From: Ascidia mentula
Lineage: Eukaryota > Chordata > Ascidiacea > Phlebobranchia > Ascidiidae
Reading direction: 5' to 3'
Length of the DNA stretch: 64,000 bases
Assembly (NCBI GenBank): GCA_947561715.1
Contig: OX387197.1
Location: 8,367,001 to 8,431,000 of the forward strand
The translations under genes were made by a program, and so were the position numbers. This document shows, piece by piece, positions 44,776 to 57,949 of this stretch (its first letter is position 1; each line of letters begins with the position of its first letter). The notes under the pieces were generated by a model. That model was not told the origin of the DNA, made no database searches, and saw only the letters and a list, made by a program, of their open reading frames with translations.

Positions 44776-47700
44776 ATGACTGAAGATGAATCAACTCTGC
44801 TAAATCTTTTCAATGATAAGGTTGGTAAACAAATTTTGTCATGTTCGACTTTGCCGTTATCGATTCGATATAAAATTGACTTCGTAGTTGACACTGTTGG
44901 GAATCACCGAAAGAAGTACTCTTCGATTTGTTTGCTCATGTTAGTACCAGATTAAATGATAAACGAATAACATTTTGCAACTGGTCTCTGCCTTGTTATT
45001 ATAGAAGCAATATAATTACAATGATTATTTATGATCTCCTTTATTGTAATGTAGCTTGAAGAGGCAATGAAACATGTTCCCAACCCAACTTCAGTGCATC
45101 CAAATGGAATGCAAATGTGGCTCAATGCACTGCAAACAGGAACTGATGTACGATGGTTTGTCTTAAATTCATGTGCATTTTTACTATCACAATGTTTTAT
45201 CGTTAAGAAAAGTGAAACTATTTTGCTAAATATAGCACAATCATAATAGTTGAAATAAGAGTTACAAACTTTTTTGACTTCCAAACCTGGGAATCAACCT
45301 TGTATTAAAATAGAAACCCAGAGTTAAATGGTGTTATCCTTATTTTGGCAGTTTTGGAATCCTTGAACAAATAAAGCAACTTGGCTTGTAATTCTATTGT
45401 ATAAATGTTTTTCTACTAGGTACAATTTAGGCTTTCAACAGCCGAAAATGGATCGCTTCAAATTACTCTTGTACAACCTGAACCTCAAAACCATCGACAA
45501 GAATCAGCGACACAGAAGCTGGAAGTTCTGGTACTTTTTTTTATTGTTTTTTGTGTATTTTTTTGGATTCTCTTAAATATAAGGTTGGCATATATTAAGG
45601 TTTCCATTGTTGTCAGTTTTTTTTATGTTTATAGGGCTTGACTTTGGTGTAATGGTGGAGGCAGGATTAACCCTGTTCTGCTGTCAACCATGTATATTTG
45701 GATAAATCCTTTGCAATTGCAATCCTCTGTTATTATTTTTGAATTCTGAAGAAGAATGTTTTTTTGTATAGGAGAAAGAATCACATGAAAGTGATGCAAA
45801 CGAACAAGAAAATCAGGAAGATTCAAAGAAAACTGAGGAGTGGGGATTGTTTCATAACAAAGGTCACATTATTGCACAGGTATTAACGTACAGCACAGCT
45901 CCTCACAACCATTATGTGCTTCTCAGTCTCTGCTCTTTATAAGTGCTCCTTTTAATTTCATAACAATTATTGTATTCACAGCCAATCAAGCAAAGTCCAA
46001 CAAAAAACAAATTTAAGTGGAGTTTTGATGGTGGAGAAATTAATCTCTATGCTGATGGAAATGAAGACAAATATGATCTAGATGTTGATAAGCAAAGTAG
46101 GTCGAAACATATAAACTTGGAAATTGTTGGGTAATAAAAGTAAATTTGTTTATCAGCAGATAATGAAAAAAGCCTAGCATCACAAGAAGACAGTGGTATG
46201 TCCTGATTGGTGAATAAAAATGATGCAGTGATCTTTTTTATTTTGTGTGTAGATAATGATTTAGATAAACCCGGTGAACCTACAATATTGGTTTCCATAA
46301 CAACTGAGGATTCTGTGGATGAATCTCCTTCAAGCAGGTAGTTTTATTATAATAAATTACTTTGTTGACTTGCAAAATCCATTGCTTGCAGAAAAGTTGT
46401 TAAATACGTGATTTTAGTTCCTGTAGTCTTTGCAGTAGTTCAAAGGAAAACAATGGGACTGTTAAAAATTATCTTTTATTATTGATTGTACAGATCTGTA
46501 CAGTTTGCAACCAATGTTTTTGACGCACTTGATCGTTTCATATCTTTCTTGACAACTGTAGAATCACCTTGATACTTTACAAAACAATTGTTTCAAATCA
46601 TATTTATGCATCAGTTAGACAAACAAAAATTTTACTTTGTGTCAAAATCGTTGTGTGCATGAGACTCATCCTAAGCGGTAATGTGACTAACCTTCAGATT
46701 CATAGCACCTGCTTTAGTCTATAAATTATTTATTTCTGCTTACAAATGTGACGAGATTCCTTTTGCTTTTTCTGCATCAAGCAAAACAATTGAGAAAAAT
46801 TTACCAAGCACCTAACGGTCAGTTAGTTTTACTTTTTTTTCCTAACACTGCCATATTATATTCAGGGATCCGACCGAGGTCAAATGCGCCGATTCAAACG
46901 AAGAACGAACCGTGGTCGACCCCTCCTCATTTCCATGCGTGAGGGAAGAATGGTACATCAAGCTACCCCTTGAGCCCGGGAACAACCTGGTGGACGACGC
47001 GTGTGAGGTCGACACAGAATGTGTTGCGTTCGATATGCGCAACTACCTCCGCTGTTCATCGATTTCGCTTCGCAACTTTTCGCGCAACTACCTTCAAAGA
47101 ACACAGGTTAAAGTCATTTTCTTGGTGCCTAATTTTTTGCTGACGGTGGAAAATCGGCCTGTTAGAGCTTAAAAACTGAAAACCGTTGAAACTGGCTGAC
47201 AATTTAATTGAAAAAAGTTGAGATTTTTTAAATATCTCGTGTAAAGAACAGCTTTATAAACAACAAGGTGTTGTCGCTTTGCTGTCTTTTCAAATATAAA
47301 CAGACAACAATTTGAAAAAAATAATTTTCCCTTCTGTCATTTTTAATACGCGGACTCGCATTTTTCTTGTGCCCCAAAGTTGTCACCACTTCAGAAAGCC
47401 TTTATACAGTTGGTTTCCTTCCCACATTTCAGGGCACCCTGAGCGATTTGCTCAACCATCCCAAACCGTGGCAGGATCTGTCAACTCGAGGTCGCGCCAT
47501 GTACACGAAAATGATGGAATTCCTGAACGCAGAAAACATACGGGAGATCACCGAGAAGCTTAAGGAGGGTTATTCTTCCGGTATGTTCGCACCGCAATCT
47601 TGAAAGATGGTTTGTGGAATTGTGGATTATCCCAATTTCATCACAATCTGTTCAGTGCAAAGTTGAATATTTTTTTGAACTTATCTTTTACAGTTTAATT

Positions 47701-50700
47701 TTACTAACTTAATTCTCTTGAACAGTTTGTTGCTGATGAATAATTCTCTTGATTTGGCACTCCTTTAAAAAAAGACTGACTATTGTATTCAAAAATGCAC
47801 ACTAAGTTTCGCGAGTGCCTCTCGCTTCATCTGGTGTCGTTTAAGTTCGTAGACATATAAAGACTGATATGGCACGTTTAATAGTATATTTTTGTAAAAT
47901 GAATAAGTCAATGTTAGTCTAAGTGCTGGATCAGCAGTCCAACTGTATATCATAAAAGCCACTGTGTTGGAATAAGCAAAACCTTGCTTGGCTGTTTTGC
48001 GTAGCGTTGTATGCAAGTAAGCTGCACACTGGTTCAAAACTTGAGAAAAAATCTGGACAACTCGTTTACTTTTTAAAGGCGATGTGCACCAGCTCTATTT
48101 GTAGCATATAGGAGGCCCTTAAGCTTTGTCAGGCATGTATACCCGTTAATACAACCCACTATCGTGTTTGCTGTTACATACATAAAACCCACGTAGATGG
48201 TGACTGACGCCCGTTTTGTAACATGCAAATAATGTAACACGAAGTGGTTGAACAGTTCGACCAGGTCCCACCATCCTTACGTTACCGAAGGAACTGATGC
48301 AAATGTTGGAAGGAGAAGAAATGCCTCCCGATCAACTTATCGATTCTCTGGCGTCGAACTTCCAGATCGAACCCGAGTATTTATTGGATTACTGCGAGGA
48401 GCAGATACGGAAATACGCAGCTGGTGAGTGCGTTGCTGTTATTTCGCTTTCCCTCTGCAACTGTTGCTTTTCAGATTGTTTTTTTTTTAGAAAATGGCAA
48501 GGAGGAAAAATCCGCTCCAAAAGAGAAAAAGGCAAAGTGAGTTACGTTTTGTTGCACGACAGCTGGCTGCAAAGGCGCTGTTCTGGTCCATTTTCGTGGA
48601 TGTTAGCGTTTCTGCCGAAGTTAATTTGCTTGATTAAATGTTGACTGGTAGCAGTAATTTTTACTCAACTTCTTTTCATCGCACAACCTTGTACGCAAAA
48701 ATTCCTTTGTAGACCACAAGGGCGCACGTTGCCTCCGAAACAACGGAAACACATATGTCCCGAGACCGGATGTGGAATTATCCTGGGATGTCGGATTGCC
48801 CTGAGCAGTAAGAACCTCCTGTGCTTTCCACGATCCACGCGTTTATCAAACTTATATTTGTTGCAGCTCATATGCTGACACACACCGGGAGTCGCCCGTT
48901 CAAATGTTCGGATTGTGACAAACGATTTGCGACCATTTCCAACAAGCGAAGCCACGAACGGCGACACGAGAAACGGACACACAGAAAAGTCAGCAAGAGG
49001 TTAGTTACAATCCACTGGTGATGGTTGTATCTAATGCATTACCAGGGAAGACGGCATATTTGTTCCGGAAATAATTTAAACTTTTTTTATATTGTTAAAC
49101 ATCTCAGGGGAAAAACTGCCCAGTATTGTTACGATTTCATATTTAAGCGATTATGCCTTCGCCCAGCGTAGTAGCACTGTGTTGCTGATAACCATTCACT
49201 AATATTAGCCTCTCTATCTAAAATTCGTTCTGTATTTGATCAAAAAATAATCAACTTTTTTTACAGAGCAATGCTTGTGGCAAGTTTACGACAACAACCT
49301 AAAGACTCGCAAGGAGCTAAGGATCCTGAAAATTTCGGTAAGAAACCGACCCGAAGAAGGTCTTGGCAAATGTAAAGAAAAACGTTGCAAATTTAAATCA
49401 TTTACTTTCAGACGAAGGCAAGCCAGATCTGTCGTTGTGTCCGAGTACTAAAGTTAAAACTGACGTTTTGAGGTATGACTTCAGTAAATTCCCAGTTGTT
49501 ATTTTTAGCAAAAGCCCAAGGCATGTTTTGTGGCTAAATGTAACCTATACAAAAACCCCGAAGATCATGCAACAAGCGCGCCGACGTGGCGCAGAATCTC
49601 GCAACGTTGGAAAGCGGTGTTGTAGATTGTAATGCGCATTGTGTTTGTTTAGGTACGTTTGCGGCGTCTGTACACAACGTTTCATTTCCCGTCCATTGTT
49701 ACATGAGCACATAACTTTGAATCACACAAGTGCAAAAATGCGCGACCAGAACAAAGTTTACACTTGCCACGTGTGTCTCCGGTCGATGAAGACTGTCGCC
49801 GCCCTCGTTGGTGAGAAAATTGATTCCAAGTTAATAATTTATATCGTTTTTTTTGCTTATGAGAAAACTCCCGCTTTGCAATAATATATGTGATATTATT
49901 AATCGAATCATATACGTTTCTGTCACAAAGTATAAAACGTGTGCAGGTATAACGGTATATCTACGTTCTATCACTAAATATAAAATTACTTTGTTTTTGC
50001 TCGGTAAATATTAAAAGAAACAAACAATTTCAAAGAGTGAATCAGTCCGACTCAATTCAGTCAGTTAGAAATTTCTATTGCTAAAGAGGTCGCTTTTTTT
50101 GTTCAGTGCACTTGCGAACTCATACTGGAGATCGACCTTTCCGCTGCCCATCTTGCCAGAAGACGTTCGGCACCAAAGCCAACCTCTACCGTCACCTGAA
50201 ATCCCACACTGGGGAGAAACCGTTTGAATGCGAGACGTGCGGGGCTCGGTTTACTGAAGCGAGTTCGGTTGTTACTCACATGCGAACTCACACTGGCGAA
50301 AAACCATTCGAGTAAGCGAATTTATTCACAAACCTTGTTGATTTCGCCATTCACATGTTATGTTCGGAGAGTCTGGCTGGCTTGTTGGCCGACATGGTCG
50401 TCGTTAGTGCAACTGTCTGCAGCTCACTGAATCATTATTGGCACATGTTTGTCGATTTCATTGTATCTCAACGCAAAAACAAAATTAAATGTGAATTTTC
50501 GTTGCGGCGTTCTTTTGTTTTCTCACCATTGGTGGCTGGATCTCTTTTTTCTTACCTCCGACTTGTTTTTTTTTGCCACCTTTCCAAATGAATATATACA
50601 CACATGTATTTCTTGCTGTTTGTAATAAGTCGATCGGTTGTTCCAGGTGCGAAATATGTAAGAAGCGATTCACGCAGCGCGGTCCTCTCGATGCCCATCG

Positions 50701-52182
50701 TCGAATCCACTCCGACTTGCGTCCCTACCTCTGCGAAATATGCGGAGTTTCCTTCCGACAGAAAACCAACCTCCGAGCTCACGAACTTCGACACGCAGGG
50801 GAGAGACGCTTTCAATGCCAGAACTGCCCGCAAAAGTTCCAGTATAGGAGTAGGTTTAAGGGTTGTGCGTTAATATATGTCAAGAAAGTCAACGGCAAAC
50901 CTGTCAATTATGTATAATTTCCTCGCGTTAATTAAACCTTTTCAGACGACTTGACAAGACACGTTCTAACTCACAGCGGTCACCGCCCCCATGCCTGCAG
51001 CATTTGCCCACAAACCTTCACCAGAGCTCAGTATCTGCGTGAGCACATTCAACGAGCTCACGATCTCAACTCGTAAGTTCCCCATCTTTCTTCACACTAA
51101 GTCACTTTCCTTAATTCCCTTCTTCCCACAGGTTTCACTGTGAAAATTGTGGCCTGGGTTGGGCAAATCGGGCAGCACTCGAGCGCCACCGTCCGGTGTG
51201 TCCGGTCATTCTTGTGTCGTCTGTGCAGAAGTGCGATTCGTGCGGTTTGGAATTCGACTCCGCAGCTTCGTTTGAAAGTCATCAGGCTTCGTGCGGTTCG
51301 CAGGATACGGCGGATAACCAGAACAAATCGTCCGGCAACAATAAGCTGGTGGTAGGGGACAACAAGCTTTAAACTTTGTTTTTCCAGCACAGGCTTGCTT
51401 TGCGGCTGATTTACCCTGGGTTAAAATAATGATAAAAAAAATTCTGCTAGTTTAAATACCGGGTTATAACAACAACTTTTTTGTACTTTTAGACGTTAAC
51501 TGCATCAGAAGAAAGCAACATGGAATACACACCTTCCATGTTACAAGTAGTTCCGGTCGATAAAATCATAAGCGACGGAGTTCTGTCAGAAGGAAAAACA
51601 TACCTGCTGTCAGGTTCGTACTCGCCGCGATATTTCAATCTTTTTTTTGGGAAAATAACCTACTTTGCGATTCACCAAACATCTCATTGATTGCGTCATT
51701 CGCTTTTGTCAACAGCAATCCCGTCGGAATCTGTAGACAACTCGCTCACCAACCCAATGTGCTGCATTGCCCCCTTGTCGCCTAGCGACGCCGTGTCGGG
51801 GATGGACGTCACGCCTTCCATATCGAGCGCCATGTCAACCGAAACCGACCCGTCGCTGTCTGCAACCAGCGTGGCGTCATCATTTGCGATGACGTCGGGT
51901 GAGAGCATGCCAATCCACGTGGCAATCATGAACAACATTGACCCTTCGCTACTGGATGGCAGCCAAGTGTTGGGCGAGCAGCAAGACGAAGGCAGACTTC
52001 CTTATATCACAAAAATAGCTTTGCACGGTAACCCGGGCGAGGGAGAGACTTGTTCCATCGATCCAAGCATGCAGTCACTGATTATCGCTGAAGAGGAGGG
52101 TGATGACGTGGGCACCGGAACGCGTTACGTGGTCGTCAGCGTGTCTGATGACGTAACGGTTTACAACACCGACACAGCGTAG
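44776..52182 (+). CDS. CUT-domain plus multi-C2H2 zinc-finger transcription factor
   Basis: Twenty-two exons, all in phase, 1,015 residues: 44776-44820, 45055-45147, 45420-45530, 45772-45879, 45982-46096, 46160-46195, 46253-46337, 46866-47106, 47433-47580, 48265-48423, 48491-48536, 48713-48807, 48867-48999, 49267-49337, 49412-49472, 49653-49810, 50107-50311, 50647-50849, 50946-51072, 51132-51351, 51493-51613, 51716-52182. After an acidic N-terminus, about residues 250-325 form a CUT domain (GTLSDLLNHPKPWQDLSTRG; compare ONECUT SQGTLSDLLRNPKPW). Next, about 330-380 resembles a homeodomain (DQLIDSLASNFQI, LLDYCEEQIRKY) that lacks the Trp, Phe and Asn of the recognition helix. Then come about 12 C2H2/C2HC fingers with TGEKPF linkers, and a Ser/Asp-rich C-terminal tail. 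It is presumably a nuclear DNA-binding regulator. The weakest point is the 684-bp intron 47,581-48,264. Confidence 0.78.
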
Positions 52183-52964
52183 CCGATAGCCAATCAGTCG
52201 GGTTGTGTTTGAGTAGTTTGCTGCTTATAAAAAGCTTAGATTGGAATAACTGCAAGTTCATATATCACTGTCTTTCAAAATACTTTGTTCTCATTGTGGG
52301 AATAAGCGTTTGCACAAACAACCTCGTTGTTATAAGCTGAATGATTCGTATAAGTATTGTTTAAAGTTGTGTTGTTATATTGGAGTTTTTTTGTTTGTGA
52401 TATTGGTTACTGTTGGTCCACTTTTATGGAAGCACGGAATAAAACGCTGGCGACCGTCAGAAGTTTGACAAATTTTGCTGAGTTTATTTGATTCCTGACG
52501 TAAAAACAAAATTAGAGCTGGAACACATCACAGTAAATCGTAGGGGAGACAATCAAACGAGTCTACAGATGATCATATAAATGTGGGGCACTTGAGGTCA
52601 TCGGTTGAATAACTTACAAACATCTACAACACTGTTTTGGAAGACGAGCAAAATGGTACCGTTAAATTTATGACAGGTCAATCCCAAACTTTGCAGGATG
52701 GCAAAGGGACGTCATTTCACGGCGCAAAGCGTTCAGAACATCATAAAAAAAACACGAAAAAGCAGTCCCAACTGTTTAGAAGTAAAACAAGAATCAACGG
52801 TACATTGATTACTTACTGTAAAGCGGTTGTAAGGAATTATATATGCACAAATAAGTTATATATTTATACGAGTAACAAACCTACACATTTGTCATACTAC
52901 GCATCCGCCTGAACTTCATGCTTTTGAATAGTATCTCTATTATTTATAATTTGATCAAATTTGA
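52183..52964. other. 3' region of the CUT/zinc-finger gene and spacer
   Basis: AATAAA at 52,438-52,443 probably ends the CUT/zinc-finger transcript. The rest up to the convergent tetraspanin stop codon at 52,965 shows no recognisable feature. Confidence 0.55.
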
Positions 52965-54298
52965 TCAATCCCACATCTGATCAACTTTGTTTGATCGGAG
53001 GTTGGCGTTCACGCAACACGCAAAAACGATGGCTAGTAGTTGAATTGTCATCAGGCCTGCCGTTACTCCACCAACCACACCAGAATACGTCGTTACCAGG
53101 TTGCTTATTGCCGAGTAACAGCCCTGTATATATACAAGAAGTAATTTTCCGTCGTGTCGACTTACAAGCCAATGAGACATAACGCTGAGCGGAGGTCGAG
53201 CAAATAAACTTTGCCTTTACAAGCCAAACTTTCAATATTTGGTAAGGGTCTTTCGACTATTTTACATTATAAAATGACTAATGGCGTCAAAATAATCGAC
53301 TTAAACTGTGGGTTAAGCCAAACTATTGGTGCACTGCAAAATTTAAGATTTTAAATGTCATTAAAATGTTTTTCATTTTTAGCTTATCAGTGCGAAAGAT
53401 GCAACAAACAGTTAGACTTACCGTATTCGCGTTGGAATTTAGTGCGTCAACGGTCGGGGAATTGAGACACACATCTTTATCGACAAACAATGTACTGCCG
53501 ACACTCTGTCGCACGCAGCAAGATTCAGGCCACGGATTAACACCGTTGGTTTGTTGAGCGTATGCGCTGCCCGTAAAGTCGATCCCGTTATTGTACCCAC
53601 AACATTGAAACTAAAAAGATATGAAAACGTGAAAACGTGAAAACGTGAACACGTAAATAACTTAATACCGGCACCGTAGTAAATGGAATACAGAATATGG
53701 GTTAAATCACTTCGAACATGACCAAAACTTGAACAATTCTAACCGAGGTATGAAGGGTGTCCCAACTTGTTGTGACTGGATTGGACGAATCAGTCGAGTA
53801 AAGAGCGATTGTCGCCAACGACGCCTCGCGTATCACTGGCTCAAACGTGGAAGTAAATAAAAATGCCAGAACAATTACCGCCACTTCGATCAGAAAGAAC
53901 ACCACCAGGAGTGAAATAAACTGAAACCAAAATAACAACCAGTAAAACAAAACGCAATTGCACTTTACCATTATGTCGCTACTTACTGTGACAAGGAGGC
54001 ATTTGTTTTCCTTCCAGGCTCCACAGCATCCAAGGAAGGAAATGATTGCTACCAGGGAGCCAACTGCAATAACGATGTACGCCGCATATTGAAATATAAC
54101 ATTTGAGGAAATGGCGCTGCTAAACGACTGGTAATCCACAACCACCCAGATTCCAAGTCCGACTAATGTGAATCCACCTAACTGGACAAAACACATCTAA
54201 GTTATCGCTCTACGATGCCACAACTTACCACTTACCATGAATAAAACGTTGAAAACGACCATTAAAGTTTTGCATCTTCTGTAAGGTTTTTCCTCCAT
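52965..54298 (-). CDS. Tetraspanin 1
   Basis: Five exons on minus: 54298-54236, 54181-53987, 53920-53744, 53610-53422, 53123-52965; all introns are phase 0, 260 residues. There are four membrane segments, a short loop after TM1, and a large extracellular loop with CCGY (FQCCGYNNG) and PESCC plus further Cys (VCLN, GCYSA), the tetraspanin signature. A Cys-rich juxtamembrane motif (FLGCCGAWKENKCLL) follows TM2, as in most family members, and may be palmitoylated. Family knowledge: tetraspanins organise membrane microdomains and partner proteins. It is the first of three same-strand tetraspanins but diverges from the other two. No specific orthologue is assigned. Confidence 0.88.
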
Positions 54299-56157
54299 GT
54301 TTCTTATTGTCAGTTTAGTACAGTGAGGTTTCAGTGATAGTAACCGCTTTCTACAGACGCACAGGTATAAGTAGCCCTGTGCCTACGAGTGCTGTTGTTT
54401 CAAGTGTATGAAGACTCGTGATACACACTTACCACGTATTTCTGGAACAACGCAAATGACTCTCAAGACAATGGCGACTTACGGCTCGGGGGCGAAATTC
54501 GATTCCAGCCCCACGTGAAACAACTGTCAGGTTACACAATATTTTAAAAATACCTAGCAATATGAATGACCAACATTTCACAACGCTATGGCGAAAGTGG
54601 CAAATTTTACTTTATGTAACATGCTTGGTCTCAACAACATTAACAAGGTAGTATTCCTACTGCGGGTTATGCGGATTGGTAAGTTTTTAAGGTACGCTAT
54701 TCATTTATTTGTGTGTTTTGGGGATAGGCCTTTATGAAGCGGTTAATTTCCTTTGACGCCTATTGAGATCTAACGTTTGTTGACTTGTAACGTTGTAAGT
54801 AATAGCGTGTTTGAGAAGTAGCGCATTTTTCTTCCCTCTCAAGGACTTGTCTCCAGCGTGAAGGACTCTGTAAACATTGAATCTTACACGGCCACGTTCA
54901 CACTAATCTATGGGGGTATCGCATAATTGCATAGGAGGTAAATAAACAAAATTGCAAAGTGCACGCAGCGCAAATTGAACTCATAACACAGTAATATTTC
55001 ATGCAATGGTTAATTGAACTCATAGCTGCTGAGTTTTAAGTTCCCCTATAGGCCAATAGCACCCAAGGTTAAGAAAAGCTTGCGCTTCTTGATACATACT
55101 TCAGGTTCAGCTCAGGACACAAAAAGGGAACAAATCACATGTTTCGCTTGGTTCACATGCAACAAGTTCTTCAAAACCACCTTACCTTTTCTTACAATAA
55201 ACCTAGTTTGTAGTTATTGAAAGACGTACTGCCTTTTGCTAAACGTGATCGATAATAAAAATCCTTCTTGTCTGCATGATTTATGTTCTTTGACGTCATA
55301 AACAACATCACCAATGCCGGATTAACCTTATAGTCATACAAAGCACATGCCTTGGAGCCGGCGTAAAATCCAGGCCACTTAAAATAACCACGCAAATTTA
55401 GGATAAAAGTAAGCAAACGGCAAATATGGTTTGGGTCTTCTTCTTTGCATCGAAAGTTTAATTTATTTACAAACTGGACGAAAAATTGATAGACGAATAC
55501 AATGTTTTTAGTGTTTCTGCACTTATTCTTTGTGAGCATACAATATTCAGGCACATTTCGCTATGGGCCCAACAAAACTTGAATCCAGCATGCTGTGCAC
55601 TGAACGTCACACAGTCGTGGAATGGGCCTTGCATCGAAATTACGTCTTCGGATCAATAAAAAAAACACAACAGCCCACCATTTTTTCAACCAAATTAATA
55701 TTTGTTCTTCAGTGAAGCAAAATCAACATCGGTTATATAAACACAACTACATTATTGTTTTGTACAGAAGCAGTAAAGTGGTTTAAAAAATTGAATACAC
55801 GATGTTGCAATATGTGACAAATAAGCACAATTTCATTAAAGCCACCATTAAAGGGACTCAACTATAAAAAAATCTAATTTTATTTTTATCTCTAACGAAG
55901 ATGCGTCAAAAACATTCATTGACAGAAATAAAAAACAAACACAAATGACATGTAGGCTATATACGGCTAAACCACAAACTTCTTCACCTTTACAACAAAT
56001 AATTCTAATAAACGTAGACTATATCAACAGTAAATGGTAGTGACATATTTATTATTTTTTCGACATTTCCGATACACGAATAGATTTAATTAGTCGAAAA
56101 GACCGCGCCTCTGCTATGCAGACGCGGGTTAGTAATGTTTTTTAACTATATATTCGT
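54299..56157. other. Spacer between tetraspanins 1 and 2
   Basis: No gene is supported. It should include the tetraspanin 1 promoter and the tetraspanin 2 3' end. A 26-bp insertion with a 13-bp target duplication lies at 54,986-55,011. A minus open frame at 55,192-55,554 (120 codons) has no recognisable domain and no splice or start support; it may be part of a decayed repeat. Confidence 0.45.
54973..55024. mobile_element. 26-bp micro-insertion flanked by 13-bp direct repeats
   Basis: AATTGAACTCATA occurs at 54,973-54,985 and 55,012-55,024, flanking 26 bp that include CAGTAATATTTCATGCAATGG. The same motif (CAGTAATATTTCATGCTATGG) forms the left tip of the fold-back SINE insertion at 26,553. 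It therefore looks like a nearly complete deletion, or a minimal truncated insert, of the same family. Confidence 0.6.
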
Positions 56158-57949
56158 TTAAACGTTGTAATACACGTTTTCTGCGGATTTGGAGGAAAAC
56201 CGCACCGGTTTGGCTAGTTGTTCTTCTACCTCCGTTGTCAATAGTTTCCTCATTGCAAGGAGCGATAACACCAGATATGGAATTTGACCGATCACCAGTA
56301 ATAGTGCCGTTAGACCAATCGCCAAGGAGTAAGTGTTTAATGAGGTTGACAAATAATCTTTACAGCCCTAAAAAAACATTGATTATGCGCGAGATTTTAC
56401 GTAATAAAAGTTCACCTGTAGGAATGCTTGTAAAACATACCGTTGCCGCGAAGGATGCAGTCGTATTTTCGCTTTGCAAGCAGTCGTTCGTATTTACACC
56501 AGCGGCTTGTCTTATACAACACGAAGACGGCCAAGGTTGCAAATTAAAGGTTGTTTTGTCGAAAAAACTGTCTTCGTAGTCAGTACCGTTGTAAAACCCG
56601 CAACAATGATTCTGTGAAACAAAATGGTTTCTCCTTTAAATGTATAGTTTAGGGTTTCGCAACAATGACCTATGCCCCAGGACGTTTTCCAGGGGGGCAA
56701 GCAGAATCCGCACTGATAATGCTATATAGAAATTGATTAAAAATGGAGTTGTTTAGTTTTTTTTGGCTTGCCATCTATATTTGTTTAAGGACGAGCAGGG
56801 GGTCACAGATTCTTGATCGTTGCTCTGGGGAAGAGGTTCCCTAATGGTGCGAAGCTTACTTTCAATTTATATTTAATCTATTTTCATGTCAAACTGCATG
56901 GCCTGGCAATTATTTCAAGGGAAAACGTCAGCGAATGTCTAAAAAGGTCACTGCTTTTTATATGCGTGGTTGCTGCGGAAACGTGAGTCACCAGTTGTTT
57001 CTAGTTGGCAACCACTGCTCTTATAGGGCAACCACAAAGCATAAAAGGTTGAGAACCACTAGTATGGCCTATGTAGACCAAGGCTCTTTTGCGACCCACT
57101 TAAGGTCATGTTATATATAAAGATATTACAAACATCAAATAAAACTGTGAAATCCATTTCTGTCTCGGCCCAAAATTATCCATCTTTTGACATCAAATGG
57201 GGTCGCTTCCTACAGTTTAAGAAACTCTACTTTTTGCTATATGGAATATTGAACCCCACCGAGGCTTGAAGTTCGTCCCACGCGGCTGTCACCGTCGCCG
57301 CCTCCGTTGTTGTGCATCGGTAGTGACGCTTTATCGCCCCAACTGCAACCTCACCATATTGTTGATCGAATTGACCCAAGAAGGTGAATGCCATGGTAAC
57401 GGCTACTATTTCCAAACAAGTCGTCACAAGCAAGCCTGCTATTGTCTATAATAAGAAAGGCTTCAAGTAAAGGTTTGAGTTTGGGGTATTTCTAACGAAA
57501 GTAAACACAGCGGCACTAATGAAAGATATTACATAAAACTCACCCCACCAAGAATGCATTTGTCGAGTCGTTGTATTCCACAAAGCGCCCACAGCGTTGT
57601 TATTGCAGCAATTACGCCGCCTGCTATTCCACAAAATGATGCTTCCTCCAGGATTATGTTGGAAGAGCCAACTAAACTTTGAATCATCTCATATTCCCGA
57701 ATAACCCAGGCGCAAACGCTCAGCAAAGATATACTTCCAAACTACAATCAAACCCGATCACTTACAACAGAGTAATTGTTTCTTAAAAAACACAAGTACG
57801 GCCTGCAGCTAAAAGTTTACGCTGAAACAGTCCAAAACTGCTGGAATAGTTTTATAGCAACTATAGATATAGTAAATTTGCCAATAAACAGTTTTACGTA
57901 CCAATATGAAAGTAAGAAGTAATCCAGTCAGCCATTTAGGTGTCTCCAT
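56158..57949 (-). CDS. Tetraspanin 2
   Basis: Five exons on minus: 57949-57902, 57741-57544, 57445-57260, 56611-56441, 56367-56158; all phase 0, 270 residues. Four membrane segments and a large loop with CCGF (NHCCGFYNG), PSSCC and later Cys (NDCLQ, GCKDY). The cytoplasmic tail after TM4 is long (about 35 residues) and ends SAENVYYNV, a possible tyrosine-based or PDZ-type signal (inference). Exons 2 and 3 have exactly the same lengths (198 and 186 nt) as in tetraspanin 3, and the sequences align (for example FTF and AWDELQ versus AWDKLQ), so the two are tandem duplicates. Intron 3 is enlarged by transposon remnants. Confidence 0.88.
56640..57235. mobile_element. hAT-like remnants in intron 3 of tetraspanin 2
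   Basis: Several hAT-type end motifs occur here. One is GGGTTTCGCAACAATGACC near 56,653. The reverse complement of 57,038-57,062 begins CTAGTGGTTCTCAACC after a few bases, and the reverse complement of 57,216-57,232 reads like AGAGTTTCTTAAACTG. No coding remnant is seen. Probably two overlapping non-autonomous elements; limits are approximate. Confidence 0.4.

Noticed and set aside
47581-48264. Possible gene boundary splitting the CUT gene from the zinc-finger gene
   Set aside because: Donor and acceptor phases match, no AATAAA was seen in the interval, and the next exon continues with homeodomain-like sequence. One gene is favoured, though this remains the weakest link.
55192-55554. Minus-strand 120-codon frame between tetraspanins
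   Set aside because: No recognisable domain or splice context; it may be part of a decayed repeat.
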